NCBI GenBank assembly: GCA_015207365.1
Contig: JADEXA010000003.1
Span: 62,001-126,000, forward strand
DNA: 64,000 nucleotides
Source of the DNA: Vacuolonema iberomarrocanum LEGE 07170
GTDB lineage: Bacteria > Cyanobacteriota > Cyanobacteriia > Elainellales > Elainellaceae
Reading direction: 5' to 3'
Shown here: one piece after another, positions 35,932 to 43,824 of the stretch
Layout of the letters: every line of letters begins with the position of its first letter
Numbering within the stretch: position 1 is the first letter of the stretch
The notes under the pieces: model-generated
Databases searched by the model: none
What the model saw: the letters and a program-made list of their open reading frames with translations, nothing else
Told to the model about the DNA's origin: nothing
Position numbers and translations under genes: made by a program

Positions 35932-37077
35932 CTAGGGCACAAAGTTTTGGGTAATGGTGCTGCCCTCAATTGCAATCCTAATGCTAAATTCCTCTTCTGG
36001 CTCTGCCGTGAATTTGAGCTGAATATAGTTATCTCTGGAGCGAGATTGTGCTGTCAAAAAGGTTACGCCCGATGCGTCAAGTCCGGAAAGCTCCAAGTCA
36101 GGTGGCAAATAAGAAATATTTTCCGGCGGACGAATTTGTGCCAAAACGTTGATAGCTTGGTCTGCCCCCGGCAGTATGGCAACGATTAGCACGAGCTGAT
36201 GTCCTGTTAGATATAAGCTCAAATCTAAGATGCGACGAACGCCAGCCCTAGGATAGTTGGAATCAATCGTCCAGAGGATTTCTGCTGCTGACCATAACGT
36301 TTCGTCATCGGTTGCTGTCCCGATTAAATGAATCAACACCGGAACTAATTCATCGAGGGTCGTTGCCCTATCAACGATCGCCTTAAACTCCGACGCCTGG
36401 TCTGTCAAGCCAACACAGAGCCGTTGTACAAACTGCTTGAAGCTCAAAAACCTGCCCAACTCCGTCCCTTGAGTTTGGCGAAAGGCGAAGGCAGAGGTGA
36501 GCATAGTCGGTGTTAAGACAGATTCGACTGAGCGCCAGCCCTTTTCAAACACACCGTTGAGCCACTGCCCAATTGTGATGGGTGGAGGAGCTGATAGAGT
36601 TTGAGTTGTAGCATCATTTAGCATCACCAGCCACTCATCAATAGGGGCGAGATCATGAATGGCGACTTCTGCTTCGATGGTTGTAGTAAACCCGAGTATG
36701 GTTCCCTGACACCCGTTTGGGTCGAGGTGAATGACGACATAACCAACGCGATCTGCCCAGGTCTCCGGTGGTATCTGGCAGGTCCGATCCCCCGGCTGAA
36801 CGGTTCGGCATTCCAAGCGACCAACGCCAGTAATCATCAAATCAGCCACGTCAGAACAGAGCTGATCAATTGAGTTCCAGCTATGGCTAGTGCTTAAATC
36901 GGCAGGAATATCTAGCATTTCACAGTAGTGATACATGGCCAGAACAGACAAAGTATTGCGATATACCTGTGCCGCTTTTGCCGACGTTGATTGCTGCTGG
37001 GCAAACCGAGCTGCGGTGTCGCGATCAGCTCTTGTTAGCGGAATCTGAAGGGCCATAGATTCAGTGGAATAGGACAT
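35932..37077 (-). CDS. DUF1822 family protein
   Basis: The ATG at 37077 follows GGAG at 8 bases and gives 381 residues; the longer open frame to 37200 overlaps the sigma gene and is not supported. The N-terminal part is characteristic of DUF1822: AARFAQQQSTSAKAAQVYRNTL, LDIPADLSTSHSWNS, VADLMITGVGRLECRTV and TCQIPPETWADRVGYVVIHLD. A middle part (about 180-300) is helical; the C-terminal 80 residues look like a beta-sandwich. No catalytic motif is seen. DUF1822 is an uncharacterised, largely cyanobacterial family that I recall near CHAT and sigma-like genes. It lies 43 bases after the sigma gene and 104 before the CHAT gene, so it is the middle gene of the set. Confidence 0.85.
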   Translation of the reverse strand: MSYSTESMALQIPLTRADRDTAARFAQQQSTSAKAAQVYRNTLSVLAMYHYCEMLDIPADLSTSHSWNSIDQLCSDVADLMITGVGRLECRTVQPGDRTCQIPPETWADRVGYVVIHLDPNGCQGTILGFTTTIEAEVAIHDLAPIDEWLVMLNDATTQTLSAPPPITIGQWLNGVFEKGWRSVESVLTPTMLTSAFAFRQTQGTELGRFLSFKQFVQRLCVGLTDQASEFKAIVDRATTLDELVPVLIHLIGTATDDETLWSAAEILWTIDSNYPRAGVRRILDLSLYLTGHQLVLIVAILPGADQAINVLAQIRPPENISYLPPDLELSGLDASGVTFLTAQSRSRDNYIQLKFTAEPEEEFSIRIAIEGSTITQNFVP

Positions 37078-37120
37078 GGATAACACTCCAAAGCTGAAGG
37101 CAAAAAAATTACAGCAGGGA

Positions 37121-37789
37121 CTACAAGAAGCCCTCAGATAGACCAAAATCACGGAGCCGTGGCAGGCATTCACGCTGATAAAAGCCACTGAGCGTTGCAA
37201 CTGACACCTGTAATTCTTGCGATAACTCAGACCAAGCTGTTTCGGGCGGTAGCCGTCTTAAAATTAAGGTAAAACAGTTGATATCGGGGCGATCGCGAAC
37301 GTGAATTGAGCGCAATTGTTGCTCCTGCTGGTTGACCCATCGTTGGACGTGAGCCTCAATTGGTAGGGGACTCGGTTGAGCAGGCATAATTTCTAGGGGA
37401 TCATGCCATTCACCTTCACGCAGAATCGGTGATGCCCGAGTTTGTTCTTCTTGCCTCCGAGTCCGCCGCATATCTTCTATCCGGAACTTAAGATAAGCGT
37501 TGATCCAAGTGAATAGACTCGCGATCGTCGGATCGTAGGCCTTGCCAGTTTTTGCTTCGCATAGATTCCGGCAAACGTACAGCCAGGTTTGCTGGAGGGC
37601 GTCATAGTAATCCTCCACCGGAATCTCACCTGAAGCGATTGCAGGCCCTGCTTTCCATAACCTGTCAGCTTGCTGCACTGTTCTGACCAGTTCATTCAAA
37701 CCTCGTCGTCGCTCCAAGCTCCCCATAGCGTGACCACAGATGTCTTGGATAAGCCGGTTGACAGACAAGTTTTTAGAAGATGTATCCAT
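37121..37789 (-). CDS. Sigma-70-like (ECF-type) RNA polymerase sigma factor
   Basis: The 222-residue product resembles small cyanobacterial sigma-70 family proteins. Region 2 is readable at about 60-115: VEDYYDALQQTWLYVCRNL, then YDPTIASLFTWINAYLKFRIEDMRRTRRQ, matching the 'ALQQTWLY ... SLFTWIN-YLK' core and promoter-melting part. The C-terminal half (LRRLPPETAWSELSQELQVSVATLSGFYQRECLPRLRDF) is a region-4-like helix-turn-helix. It is the first gene of the sigma - DUF1822 - CHAT set. No separate anti-sigma gene is seen, which makes the DUF1822 or CHAT protein a candidate controller. Start assignment is moderate; there is no strong ribosome site. Confidence 0.75.
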   Translation of the reverse strand: MDTSSKNLSVNRLIQDICGHAMGSLERRRGLNELVRTVQQADRLWKAGPAIASGEIPVEDYYDALQQTWLYVCRNLCEAKTGKAYDPTIASLFTWINAYLKFRIEDMRRTRRQEEQTRASPILREGEWHDPLEIMPAQPSPLPIEAHVQRWVNQQEQQLRSIHVRDRPDINCFTLILRRLPPETAWSELSQELQVSVATLSGFYQRECLPRLRDFGLSEGFL

Positions 37790-37938
37790 AGGAAAGCCAC
37801 TGCTATTGGGATATGAGGCTCAACAGCAACTTAGGATCTTCACTGTTGCTACAGGACTATCTAGAAAAATTAGCTACATTCTCTCACTCTTTACATAAGT
37901 TAAAGATTAGTTTTGAGAACTAGAAGTGTAAGTTGGCA

Positions 37939-38150
37939 CTGAGTGCCGGACAAAACCCGGAAAACTCTTAATTTTGTGTAGCGCGGGCAGCGCCCGCGCT
38001 ACACAAAATTAGGTACTGCTGGCTAAGGGGATGATTTTTTTTGAGACGCGGCGTATCCACGCCGCGTCTCAAAAAAAATCATCCTCGGATCCTGCAACCC
38101 GCAAAATTAAGAGTTTTAGCCAGAGGTTCGATTCTCTGCCCTGTACTTAG
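37939..38150. mobile_element. Hairpin element family D, copy 1, interrupted by element B3
   Basis: The ends CTGAGTGCCGGACAAAACCC and (inverse) CTAAGTACAGGG are family-D ends. The stem TAATTTTGTGTAGCGCGGGC pairs with its complement around a loop AGC, but the outer stem TAAGAGTTTTAGC appears only after the 90-bp B3 insert. Removing the insert and one 8-bp duplicate leaves about 114 bp, the size of the intact copy at 42817. Confidence 0.75.
38012..38101. mobile_element. Hairpin element family B, copy 3, nested in D1 with 8-bp target duplication
   Basis: This 90-bp unit is in inverse orientation: left end GGTACTGCTGGCTAAGGGG, right end GGATCCTGCAACCCG. The octamer CAAAATTA occurs on both sides (38004-38011 and 38102-38109), a perfect target duplication. 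The stem TGATTTTTTTTGAGACGCGG pairs fully with the other arm. Confidence 0.85.
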
Positions 38151-38315
38151 AATTTGACAATATCTTTTAGATTTTAGGTCTATGGCGAGCGTTTTGTTCA
38201 GCGATAGAGCTAAAGCAGACGGGCTTTAGCCCTCCCATTTACCTTCTGTAAGTTCTGTAAATCAGGGTGTTATCAGGCAAAAGTGGCGGATAAGATCCTG
38301 GAAGCTGCGTCTTAT

Positions 38316-38353
38316 GTGTCAGATCTGACACTGAATCTTCTGACATTGAATCT
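38316..38353. promoter_or_regulatory. 16-bp perfect palindrome and 15-bp tandem repeat upstream of the radical SAM gene
   Basis: GTGTCAGATCTGACAC (38316-38331) is perfectly self-complementary. Overlapping it, TCTGACACTGAATCT (38324-38338) and TCTGACATTGAATCT (38339-38353) are direct neighbours differing in one base. The cluster is 101-138 bases upstream of the ATG at 38454 and could bind a dimeric regulator in repeats. Confidence 0.5.
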
Positions 38354-38453
38354 ATAGCTATGCTGCTTTTGCAATCAACCATTTAGGCTCATCTCTAACG
38401 ACATCGCTCTATCTAAGTGATTGATCCGTCACAACGGAAGTGAGAACCTCCCC

Positions 38454-39878
38454 ATGAAAGTCAAGATGATTTTGCCTGCCCTGACGGAAGCCTTAAGCCC
38501 TTTTTGGAGACCTATCAAATACCATCTCTTTCCTCCCTTGGGGCTGGCCTCCATCGCGTCATTTTTTGATGCGGATGACGACATTGACCTGCAAGATGAG
38601 CATGTTGAGCGCCTGAATCTCGATGATGAACCGGATTTAGTTGTGATTCAGGTTTACATCACCTCCGCCTATCGAGCCTATGCATTAGCGGATCACTATC
38701 GCCGTAAGGGAGCCTATGTCGTGTTGGGTGGCTTACATGTGACGGCACTGCCTGAGGAAGCTGCCCAACATGCGGACTCGATTTTCTTGGGACCAGGGGA
38801 AGATACGTGGCCCCAGTTTCTGCAGGACTTTCGTGAGGGCCATCCGGCGAAGCGCTATCAATCAAAAATCAGAACTCTGGTGGGTGTTCCCCCGATTCGT
38901 CGCGATTTAATCAAGCGATATCATTACCTGATTCCTAATTCCATCGTCGTTTCCAGGGGCTGTCCCCATCACTGTGACTTTTGCTATAAAGATGCCTTCT
39001 ACAAAGACGGCAAATCTTTCTACATGCAACCCGTAGATGAGGCTCTGGCTGAAATCGATCGCCTGCCTGGGAAACACCTTTATTTTCTTGATGATCATCT
39101 CTTTGGGAATACCGAATTTGCGGCGGAGTTATTTGAAGGGATGAAAGGTATGGGACGGGTGTGGCAAGCGGCAGGCACGGTCGAGTCGGTTTTGCGACCT
39201 GGACTCTTGGAAAAAGCGGTAGATGCAGGTCTGCGTAGCTTGTTTGTGGGCTTTGAGACTTTAAATCCTCATAGCCTCAAGGAACAACACAAGTACCAAA
39301 ATTTGAATCGAGATTACAGCTTAGCTATTCAACGACTCCGAGAGCATGGGGTGATGGTGAATGGTAGCTTTGTGTACGGCATGGATAACGATGACGAAAC
39401 AGTGTTTGAACGCACGGTGGAGTGGGCTGTGTCTCAAGGGATTGAAACTGCTACCTTCCATATCCTGACGCCTTACCCCGGTACGTTGCTGTATGACCGG
39501 ATGGCGGAGCAACACCGGATCACGAACCACAATTGGGATCGGTATGACACGCGCCATGCCGTCTATCGTCCGATGAATATGAGTGTTGAAACCTTAGAGG
39601 CAGGCTACTGGCGATCGTACCGAGAGTTTTATCGCTGGAGTTCAATTTTCCGGGGTGCATGGACCAAAGAACATGCTGCCGATCGGATGCGTCATTTGTT
39701 TTATACAGGGTCATGGAAAAAGGCCGAGCCAGTCTGGGATTTCCTGATCCGAGCCAAGCAGGTGAATCGACTCTTGCCGATGCTGGAAACGGTTTTGACG
39801 AGCTTTGGTCACCACCCTTGGATGCAAGGAGAAGAGGAGGAGGGGCCGTTATCTTCAAGCCTCAAGCATTCCCTATGA
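38454..39878 (+). CDS. B12-binding-domain radical SAM protein
   Basis: The ATG at 38454 gives 474 residues; a TTG at 38421 is also open. The N-terminal third is a cobalamin-binding Rossmann-like domain (FPPLGLASIASFFD, GAYVVLGGLHVTALPEEA) without the usual D-x-H-x-x-G base-off motif. The radical SAM core begins at VVSRGCPHHCDFCYKD with the iron-sulfur ligands C170, C174 and C177. LYFLDDHLFG, VGFETLN and HILTPYPGT follow the family order. Such enzymes make or modify lipids, hopanoids, pigments or natural products with a radical step; this one's substrate is unknown. It is convergent with the FG-GAP gene and has no obvious operon partner. Confidence 0.88.
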   Translation: MKVKMILPALTEALSPFWRPIKYHLFPPLGLASIASFFDADDDIDLQDEHVERLNLDDEPDLVVIQVYITSAYRAYALADHYRRKGAYVVLGGLHVTALPEEAAQHADSIFLGPGEDTWPQFLQDFREGHPAKRYQSKIRTLVGVPPIRRDLIKRYHYLIPNSIVVSRGCPHHCDFCYKDAFYKDGKSFYMQPVDEALAEIDRLPGKHLYFLDDHLFGNTEFAAELFEGMKGMGRVWQAAGTVESVLRPGLLEKAVDAGLRSLFVGFETLNPHSLKEQHKYQNLNRDYSLAIQRLREHGVMVNGSFVYGMDNDDETVFERTVEWAVSQGIETATFHILTPYPGTLLYDRMAEQHRITNHNWDRYDTRHAVYRPMNMSVETLEAGYWRSYREFYRWSSIFRGAWTKEHAADRMRHLFYTGSWKKAEPVWDFLIRAKQVNRLLPMLETVLTSFGHHPWMQGEEEEGPLSSSLKHSL

Positions 39879-39948
39879 GTGGATCCGTCAGCCTAAGTTG
39901 CGACTCAGATATGCCGTTGGATCGCTAGCTGGCTTGCGTAATGCTATA

Positions 39949-42177
39949 TCAAACAAAGTCGGCTTCGCTGATGGTCTCAACCTGGGTGTTGTTCAACCGC
40001 AGCAAGCGCTCACTGCCCACTGAAATCAGCACATGGTTGTTGCGCTGTTGAATCGAGAGTTGTTCGAAGCTGATGCCACCCAGGACGATGCGGTCTTGCC
40101 CATCGCTGAAGTCGGTCACTCGGTCGAAGCCTTGACCGGGGCGGATGACGATGCGATCGCGCCCCTCGCCCGTTGTAATCAAGTCATTGCCCTGGTCGCC
40201 AATCAGGCGGTCATTGCCGATACCTCCCCGCAGCACATCATTGCCGCTGCCGCCTCGGACGATATCGTTGCCGCTCTGCCCGTTCAGGGCATCATCTCCG
40301 GCGCTCCCCAGTAGGCGATCATTGCCGCCGCCGCCGAGTAAGGTGTCGTTGGCCACCCCACCCACGAGGGTGTCGGCTCCAGCACCACCGCGCAGGGTGT
40401 CGCTTCCAGCACCACCGACCAGGCGGTCATTGCCCCCATTGCCATTGAGCCGATCATTGTCGGTGCCCCCGAGCAAGCGGTCATCATCGGCTCCCCCCAG
40501 CAATGTGTCTTGGCCACTGCCACCCAAAAGGTTGTCACGCCCTGCTCCACCGATAAGGCGATCGTTGCCTTCCTGCCCAGCGAGGCGATCGTTGCCTGCC
40601 AAACCACTCACTCGGTCATTGCCCGCTAGCGCAAAGATAACATCGCGTCCACTGGTTCCAGTCAGCACATCATTCCCTGGAGTTGGTGATTGCCGACCAA
40701 AGACCACATAGCTCTCTCCATTGGGTTCGGCCCAGCGTGCACCGATGATGAGGTCATCGATGCCATCGCCATTGATATCCCCTGCACCGCTCACCGAAGT
40801 ACCAGAAAGGTCATACTCATCAATGCCGTTGATCACAAAGCCATTGTGGCCATCCAGGTCGGCGAGATTCAGGCTGGCGACAAAGCCCTGTTCGCAGCCA
40901 AAGACCACATAGCTCTCTCCAGCCCAATGGTTACCATTGGGTTCGGCCAGGGGTGCACCGATGATGAGGTCATCGATGCCATCGCCATTAATATCCCCCG
41001 CCCCGCTCACCGAAACACCAGAACGGTCATCCTCATCAATGCCGTTGATGACAAAGCCATCGCGGCCATTGAGGTCGGCGAGATTTAGACTGGCAGCAAA
41101 GCCCTGGTCGCGGCCAAAGACCACATAGCTCTCTCCGGCATCCCTAGTGCCATTAGGGTTGCCACCATCTGCGCCGATGATGAGGTCATCGATGCCATCG
41201 CCATTGATATCCCCCGCACTGTTCACCGAAGTACCAGAGCGGTCAAACTCATCAATGCCGTTGATCACAAAACCATTGCGGCCATCCAGATCGGCCAGCT
41301 CCAGGCTTGGGTCAAAGCCCCGGTCGCGGCCAAAGACCACATAGCTCGCCCCGGCACCCCTAGTGCCATCGGGATTGGCAAAGGATGCACCGATGATGAG
41401 GTCATCGATGCCATCGCCATTGATATCCCCCGCATCACTCACCGCATAACCGGATCGGTCAGCTACATAAATGCCGTTGAGGACGAAACCATTGCTCCCA
41501 TCGAGGTCGGCCAGATTCACACTAGCTGCGAAGCCCTGATCGCGGCCAAACACCACATAGCTTTGTCCAGAAGAATAGAGGCCAAACCCTTGTGAGCCGA
41601 TGATGAGGTCATCCAATCCATCGCCATTGATATCCCCCGCACCGCTCACCGACCAACCGGAGCGGTCATACCCATTAATGCCGTTGATCACAAAGCCATT
41701 GCGGCCATCCAGGTCGGCGAGATTCAGGCTAGCAGCAAGTCCCTGGTCGCGGCCAAAGACCACATAGCTCTCCCCGGCAAGACCATTGCCATTGGGGTCG
41801 GCAGTGAATGCGCCGATAATCAGGTCATCAAACCCATCGCCATTGATATCCCCCGCACCGCTCACCGAACGACCGGAGAAGTTACTCTCATCAATGCCGT
41901 TGATCACAAAGCCATTGTCACCATTGAGGTCAGCGAGATTCAGACTGGCAGCAAAGCCCTGGTCGCGGCCAAAGACCACATAGCTCTCCCCGGCATTTCT
42001 ATTGCCATTGGGGGCGGCCAAGTATGCCCCGATGATGAGGTCATTGAGGCCATCGCCATTGATATCTCCCGCGTCGCTTACCGAACGACCGGAGAGGTCA
42101 CTCTTATCAATGCCGTTGATGACAAAGCCATTGCCGCCATTAAGATCCGAAAGGTTAAATTGGGTTGGAAAGGTCAT
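39949..42177 (-). CDS. Secreted FG-GAP beta-propeller protein with RTX repeats
   Basis: The 742-residue protein has seven FG-GAP units of about 70 residues, each with NGFVINGID..., SGRSVSGAGDINGDGxDDLIIGA (a calcium-loop motif D-x-N-G-D-G) and GESYVVFGRDQGF. Seven units make one complete integrin-alpha-like propeller. From residue about 500 come some fifteen RTX nonapeptides (GGAGNDRLxGxxGNDxL), then a C-terminal beta part (GRDRIVIRPGQGFDRVTDF ... ISEADFV) typical of type I secreted proteins. There is no N-terminal signal peptide, in line with type I export. Probably a calcium-dependent surface or matrix protein. At DNA level the FG-GAP units repeat about every 210 bases. The same C-terminal cassette ends the adhesin at 58868. 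Confidence 0.9.
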   Translation of the reverse strand: MTFPTQFNLSDLNGGNGFVINGIDKSDLSGRSVSDAGDINGDGLNDLIIGAYLAAPNGNRNAGESYVVFGRDQGFAASLNLADLNGDNGFVINGIDESNFSGRSVSGAGDINGDGFDDLIIGAFTADPNGNGLAGESYVVFGRDQGLAASLNLADLDGRNGFVINGINGYDRSGWSVSGAGDINGDGLDDLIIGSQGFGLYSSGQSYVVFGRDQGFAASVNLADLDGSNGFVLNGIYVADRSGYAVSDAGDINGDGIDDLIIGASFANPDGTRGAGASYVVFGRDRGFDPSLELADLDGRNGFVINGIDEFDRSGTSVNSAGDINGDGIDDLIIGADGGNPNGTRDAGESYVVFGRDQGFAASLNLADLNGRDGFVINGIDEDDRSGVSVSGAGDINGDGIDDLIIGAPLAEPNGNHWAGESYVVFGCEQGFVASLNLADLDGHNGFVINGIDEYDLSGTSVSGAGDINGDGIDDLIIGARWAEPNGESYVVFGRQSPTPGNDVLTGTSGRDVIFALAGNDRVSGLAGNDRLAGQEGNDRLIGGAGRDNLLGGSGQDTLLGGADDDRLLGGTDNDRLNGNGGNDRLVGGAGSDTLRGGAGADTLVGGVANDTLLGGGGNDRLLGSAGDDALNGQSGNDIVRGGSGNDVLRGGIGNDRLIGDQGNDLITTGEGRDRIVIRPGQGFDRVTDFSDGQDRIVLGGISFEQLSIQQRNNHVLISVGSERLLRLNNTQVETISEADFV

Positions 42178-42581
42178 AATTCAGTCCTCGATAGATGTGA
42201 ACCATCGCCGCCGTAAAAACCGACTGGAGCGATTGTTCTCTTACGATGCCTGAAGGTAATGCGATGCCTGAAGGTAATGATGAAGTAATGATGCGTTTGG
42301 AATGGGGATGAGAAGTATGAGCTGAGCCCAACTTCGGGCATTAGAGTATCGCTCTTTGAGGCATTTCGGCAGGCAGCAAACACACGAAATCCTTAGTTTG
42401 AAACGTGACTTCGGGTGAGATTTGCTACAAGCGATCACTATGATCCTAGCCTTTGCCTACCTGGCTTCAATCAAGAGCGCCATTATTCTTGATTAACCTT
42501 CATTAGATAATTTAAGGAAACACTTGTTTCCCTTAGTTTGATGAGTGTTTCATGAGAGTAATTCTCTACAACAACTCGTTA

Positions 42582-42679
42582 TAAGTAGCTCGGCATGATG
42601 AAAAACCAGACCCTAAAAACTTGTGTCGCCCGCAGCGCGGGCGACACAAGTTTTTAGGGTTTTAGGTTTAATTGCACCT
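42582..42679. mobile_element. Hairpin element family C, copy 2 (98 bp)
   Basis: Ends TAAGTAGCTCGGCATGAT and TTTAGGTTTAATTGCACCT as in copy 1. The perfect 24-bp stem (42610-42633 with 42637-42660) closes over the same AGC loop. It is followed within 8 bases by element A5. Confidence 0.78.
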
Positions 42680-42686
42680 GCCAACT

Positions 42687-42787
42687 TATCAAATCCGGTT
42701 AAATAGCCGTAAAACCCAACTATCATTTGCGCCCACTGCAGTGCAGCGGGCGCAAACGATAGTTGGGTTCTTCAACCGGATTTGATA
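42687..42787. mobile_element. Hairpin element family A, copy 5 (101 bp)
   Basis: Ends TATCAAATCCGG and CCGGATTTGATA are perfect inverse copies. The stem carries CCCAACTATCATTTGCGCCC and nearly its full complement (one unpaired A/C position). It is the cleanest copy of the family in the window. Confidence 0.82.
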
Positions 42788-42816
42788 TTACTGTAAGTCT
42801 TGCGTGTCTAGAGTTG

Positions 42817-42929
42817 CTAAGTCCAGGATAAAAAATTGAACCCCGGCTAAAACCCTTGATTTGGTGTAGCGCGGGCACCGCCCGCGCTACACCAAATCAA
42901 GGGTTTTCTGGGTTTTGTCCTGTACTTAG
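42817..42929. mobile_element. Hairpin element family D, copy 2 (113 bp, intact)
   Basis: Ends CTAAGTCCAGGA and (inverse) CTAAGTACAGGACAAAACCC. The stem CCCTTGATTTGGTGTAGCG pairs with its exact complement. It serves as the intact reference for the interrupted copy at 37939. Confidence 0.78.
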
Positions 42930-43216
42930 GTCCTTGAGTAGTTTTTCCTATTTATTATTTTGAATAAATGTAAAATTTCTCCCGGCTATCCGTCGATTTT
43001 GGACTTATCAAATAAGATAGGTGTGAACGAAATTTTGCGCGGGATGTTTGCACTGCGGAAGAAATGCCATCGGAATGATGACACGTCTTCCATCGAGATT
43101 TTCAGCTCATGATCGATGCTTCAAATCCGTTAATTTCTGAGATGCCGCGCTCTTTTTCGTACACCCAATAAGATTGAAAAATCTTTGATTTTGTATCGAT
43201 TTACGCATGGTTGAGG

Positions 43217-43349
43217 GGATGCATCCCACTTTTGTAACCCTCGCCCTAAATGCTTCTCCCTCCCTGGGAGAGAGGCTTTGAATCCGGCTCCCCTTACCCA
43301 AAAAGGGATAAGGGGCTGGGGGGCAACTTGCAAAACTGGGATGCACTCC
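43217..43349. mobile_element. Element family G (133 bp) with 'GGATGCATCCCA' ends
   Basis: The left end GGATGCATCCCACTTTTGTAA and the inverse of the right end GGAGTGCATCCCAGTTTTGC agree at nearly all positions. The inside holds CCTCGCCCTAAATGCTTCTCC and AAAAAGGGATAAGGGGCTGG, phrases I recall as dispersed repeats of cyanobacterial genomes (memory, not checked). One copy in this window. Confidence 0.55.
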
Positions 43350-43500
43350 ATTGTTGAAGAGTTTTATATGGGAGTATTTCACTGTTGCAAGTGAGTATTT
43401 TACTCATTACTGAAAGCCTTGATTTAAAGGCGTTGAGTCATTCTCTTGTATCGAAGTCATAGTTCTGCATCTGCAAAGGTGACAGGTTCTCTCTTATATG

Positions 43501-43520
43501 TATGCACCAAATGGTGCATA
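43501..43520. promoter_or_regulatory. Palindrome TATGCACC-AAAT-GGTGCATA
   Basis: An 8-bp perfect inverted repeat with a 4-base centre, about 305 bases upstream of the start of the ten-gene run and left of element E2. It has the shape of a dimer-binding operator, but nothing ties it to a regulator. Confidence 0.3.
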
Positions 43521-43544
43521 GGTTTCGTGTTGAGAACTATTACT

Positions 43545-43633
43545 GAACTTACGCATTTTGTTGATTTTGTGGCCGCGTCGCGGCCACAAAATCAACAAAT
43601 TTACTCAGGATGACGCAAGTTTTGCGTAAGTCC
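43545..43633. mobile_element. Hairpin element family E, copy 2 (89 bp)
   Basis: Ends GAACTTACGCA and TGCGTAAGTCC are inverse copies. The stem TTTGTTGATTTTGTGGCCGCG pairs with its complement. Compared with copy 1 the stem pair GTCGATT/AATCGAC has become GTTGATT/AATCAAC, changed on both arms. Confidence 0.75.
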
Positions 43634-43824
43634 TGTATTAGGTAGATGTTCTTTTTGAATGAGTTTGCGCTCAAAAAGCCAATTGACTTTTGAGTATTAG
43701 TACTAATTTTATCGTCGATCTCCGTGTGAATAATTGAAGTCCGTAGTGGATTCCTAAAAACGCGTTTTTAGCCTTTCTCTAGTATCTGTAATTGGTTTTG
43801 AGTGACGTAAGAGGCAATCGTGCA

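Larger units (their letters stand above)
37790..38453. other. Intergenic stretch of 664 bases between divergent sigma and radical SAM genes
   Basis: It contains element D1 interrupted by B3 (37939-38150), a GCTAAAGC/GCTTTAGC hairpin around 38209-38231, and the palindrome plus tandem repeats at 38316-38353. Promoters for the sigma gene (left) and the radical SAM gene (right) must lie here. A tRNA T-loop look-alike near 38120 was rejected. Confidence 0.5.
42178..43824. other. Large gene-free stretch (about 1.65 kb) packed with hairpin elements
   Basis: From left to right: a short direct repeat GCGATGCCTGAAGGTAATG-like at 42245-42285, element C2 (42582), A5 (42687), D2 (42817), an AT-rich part, element G (43217), a palindrome at 43501 and E2 (43545). 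Short open frames here run through elements and have no coding character. The promoter of the ten-gene run starting at 43825 lies at the right end. Confidence 0.6.

Noticed and set aside
35932..37200. Longer DUF1822 frame starting at 37200
   Set aside because: The extra 41 residues overlap the sigma gene and are Cys/Phe-rich junk; the ATG at 37077 has a good GGAG site.
33725..37789. A type III-E CRISPR system around the CHAT and sigma genes
   Set aside because: No gRAMP/Cas7-11, no TPR-CHAT of Csx29 type and no array are present; only the general CHAT-plus-sigma idea is shared.
38118..38140. GAGGTTCGATTCTCTG resembles a tRNA T-arm
   Set aside because: The T-stem does not pair with a 7-base loop, no acceptor, D or anticodon arms lie upstream, and the stretch is the right end of element D1.
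40145..40711. Long plus-strand frame of 188 residues opposite the FG-GAP/RTX gene
   Set aside because: It is a shadow of the RTX repeats: Arg/Ser/Pro-rich and periodic only because the real gene is periodic. The same holds for 62089-62664 opposite the adhesin.
43107..43382. 91-residue minus-strand frame
   Set aside because: It covers element G; the residues are just a reading of the repeat.
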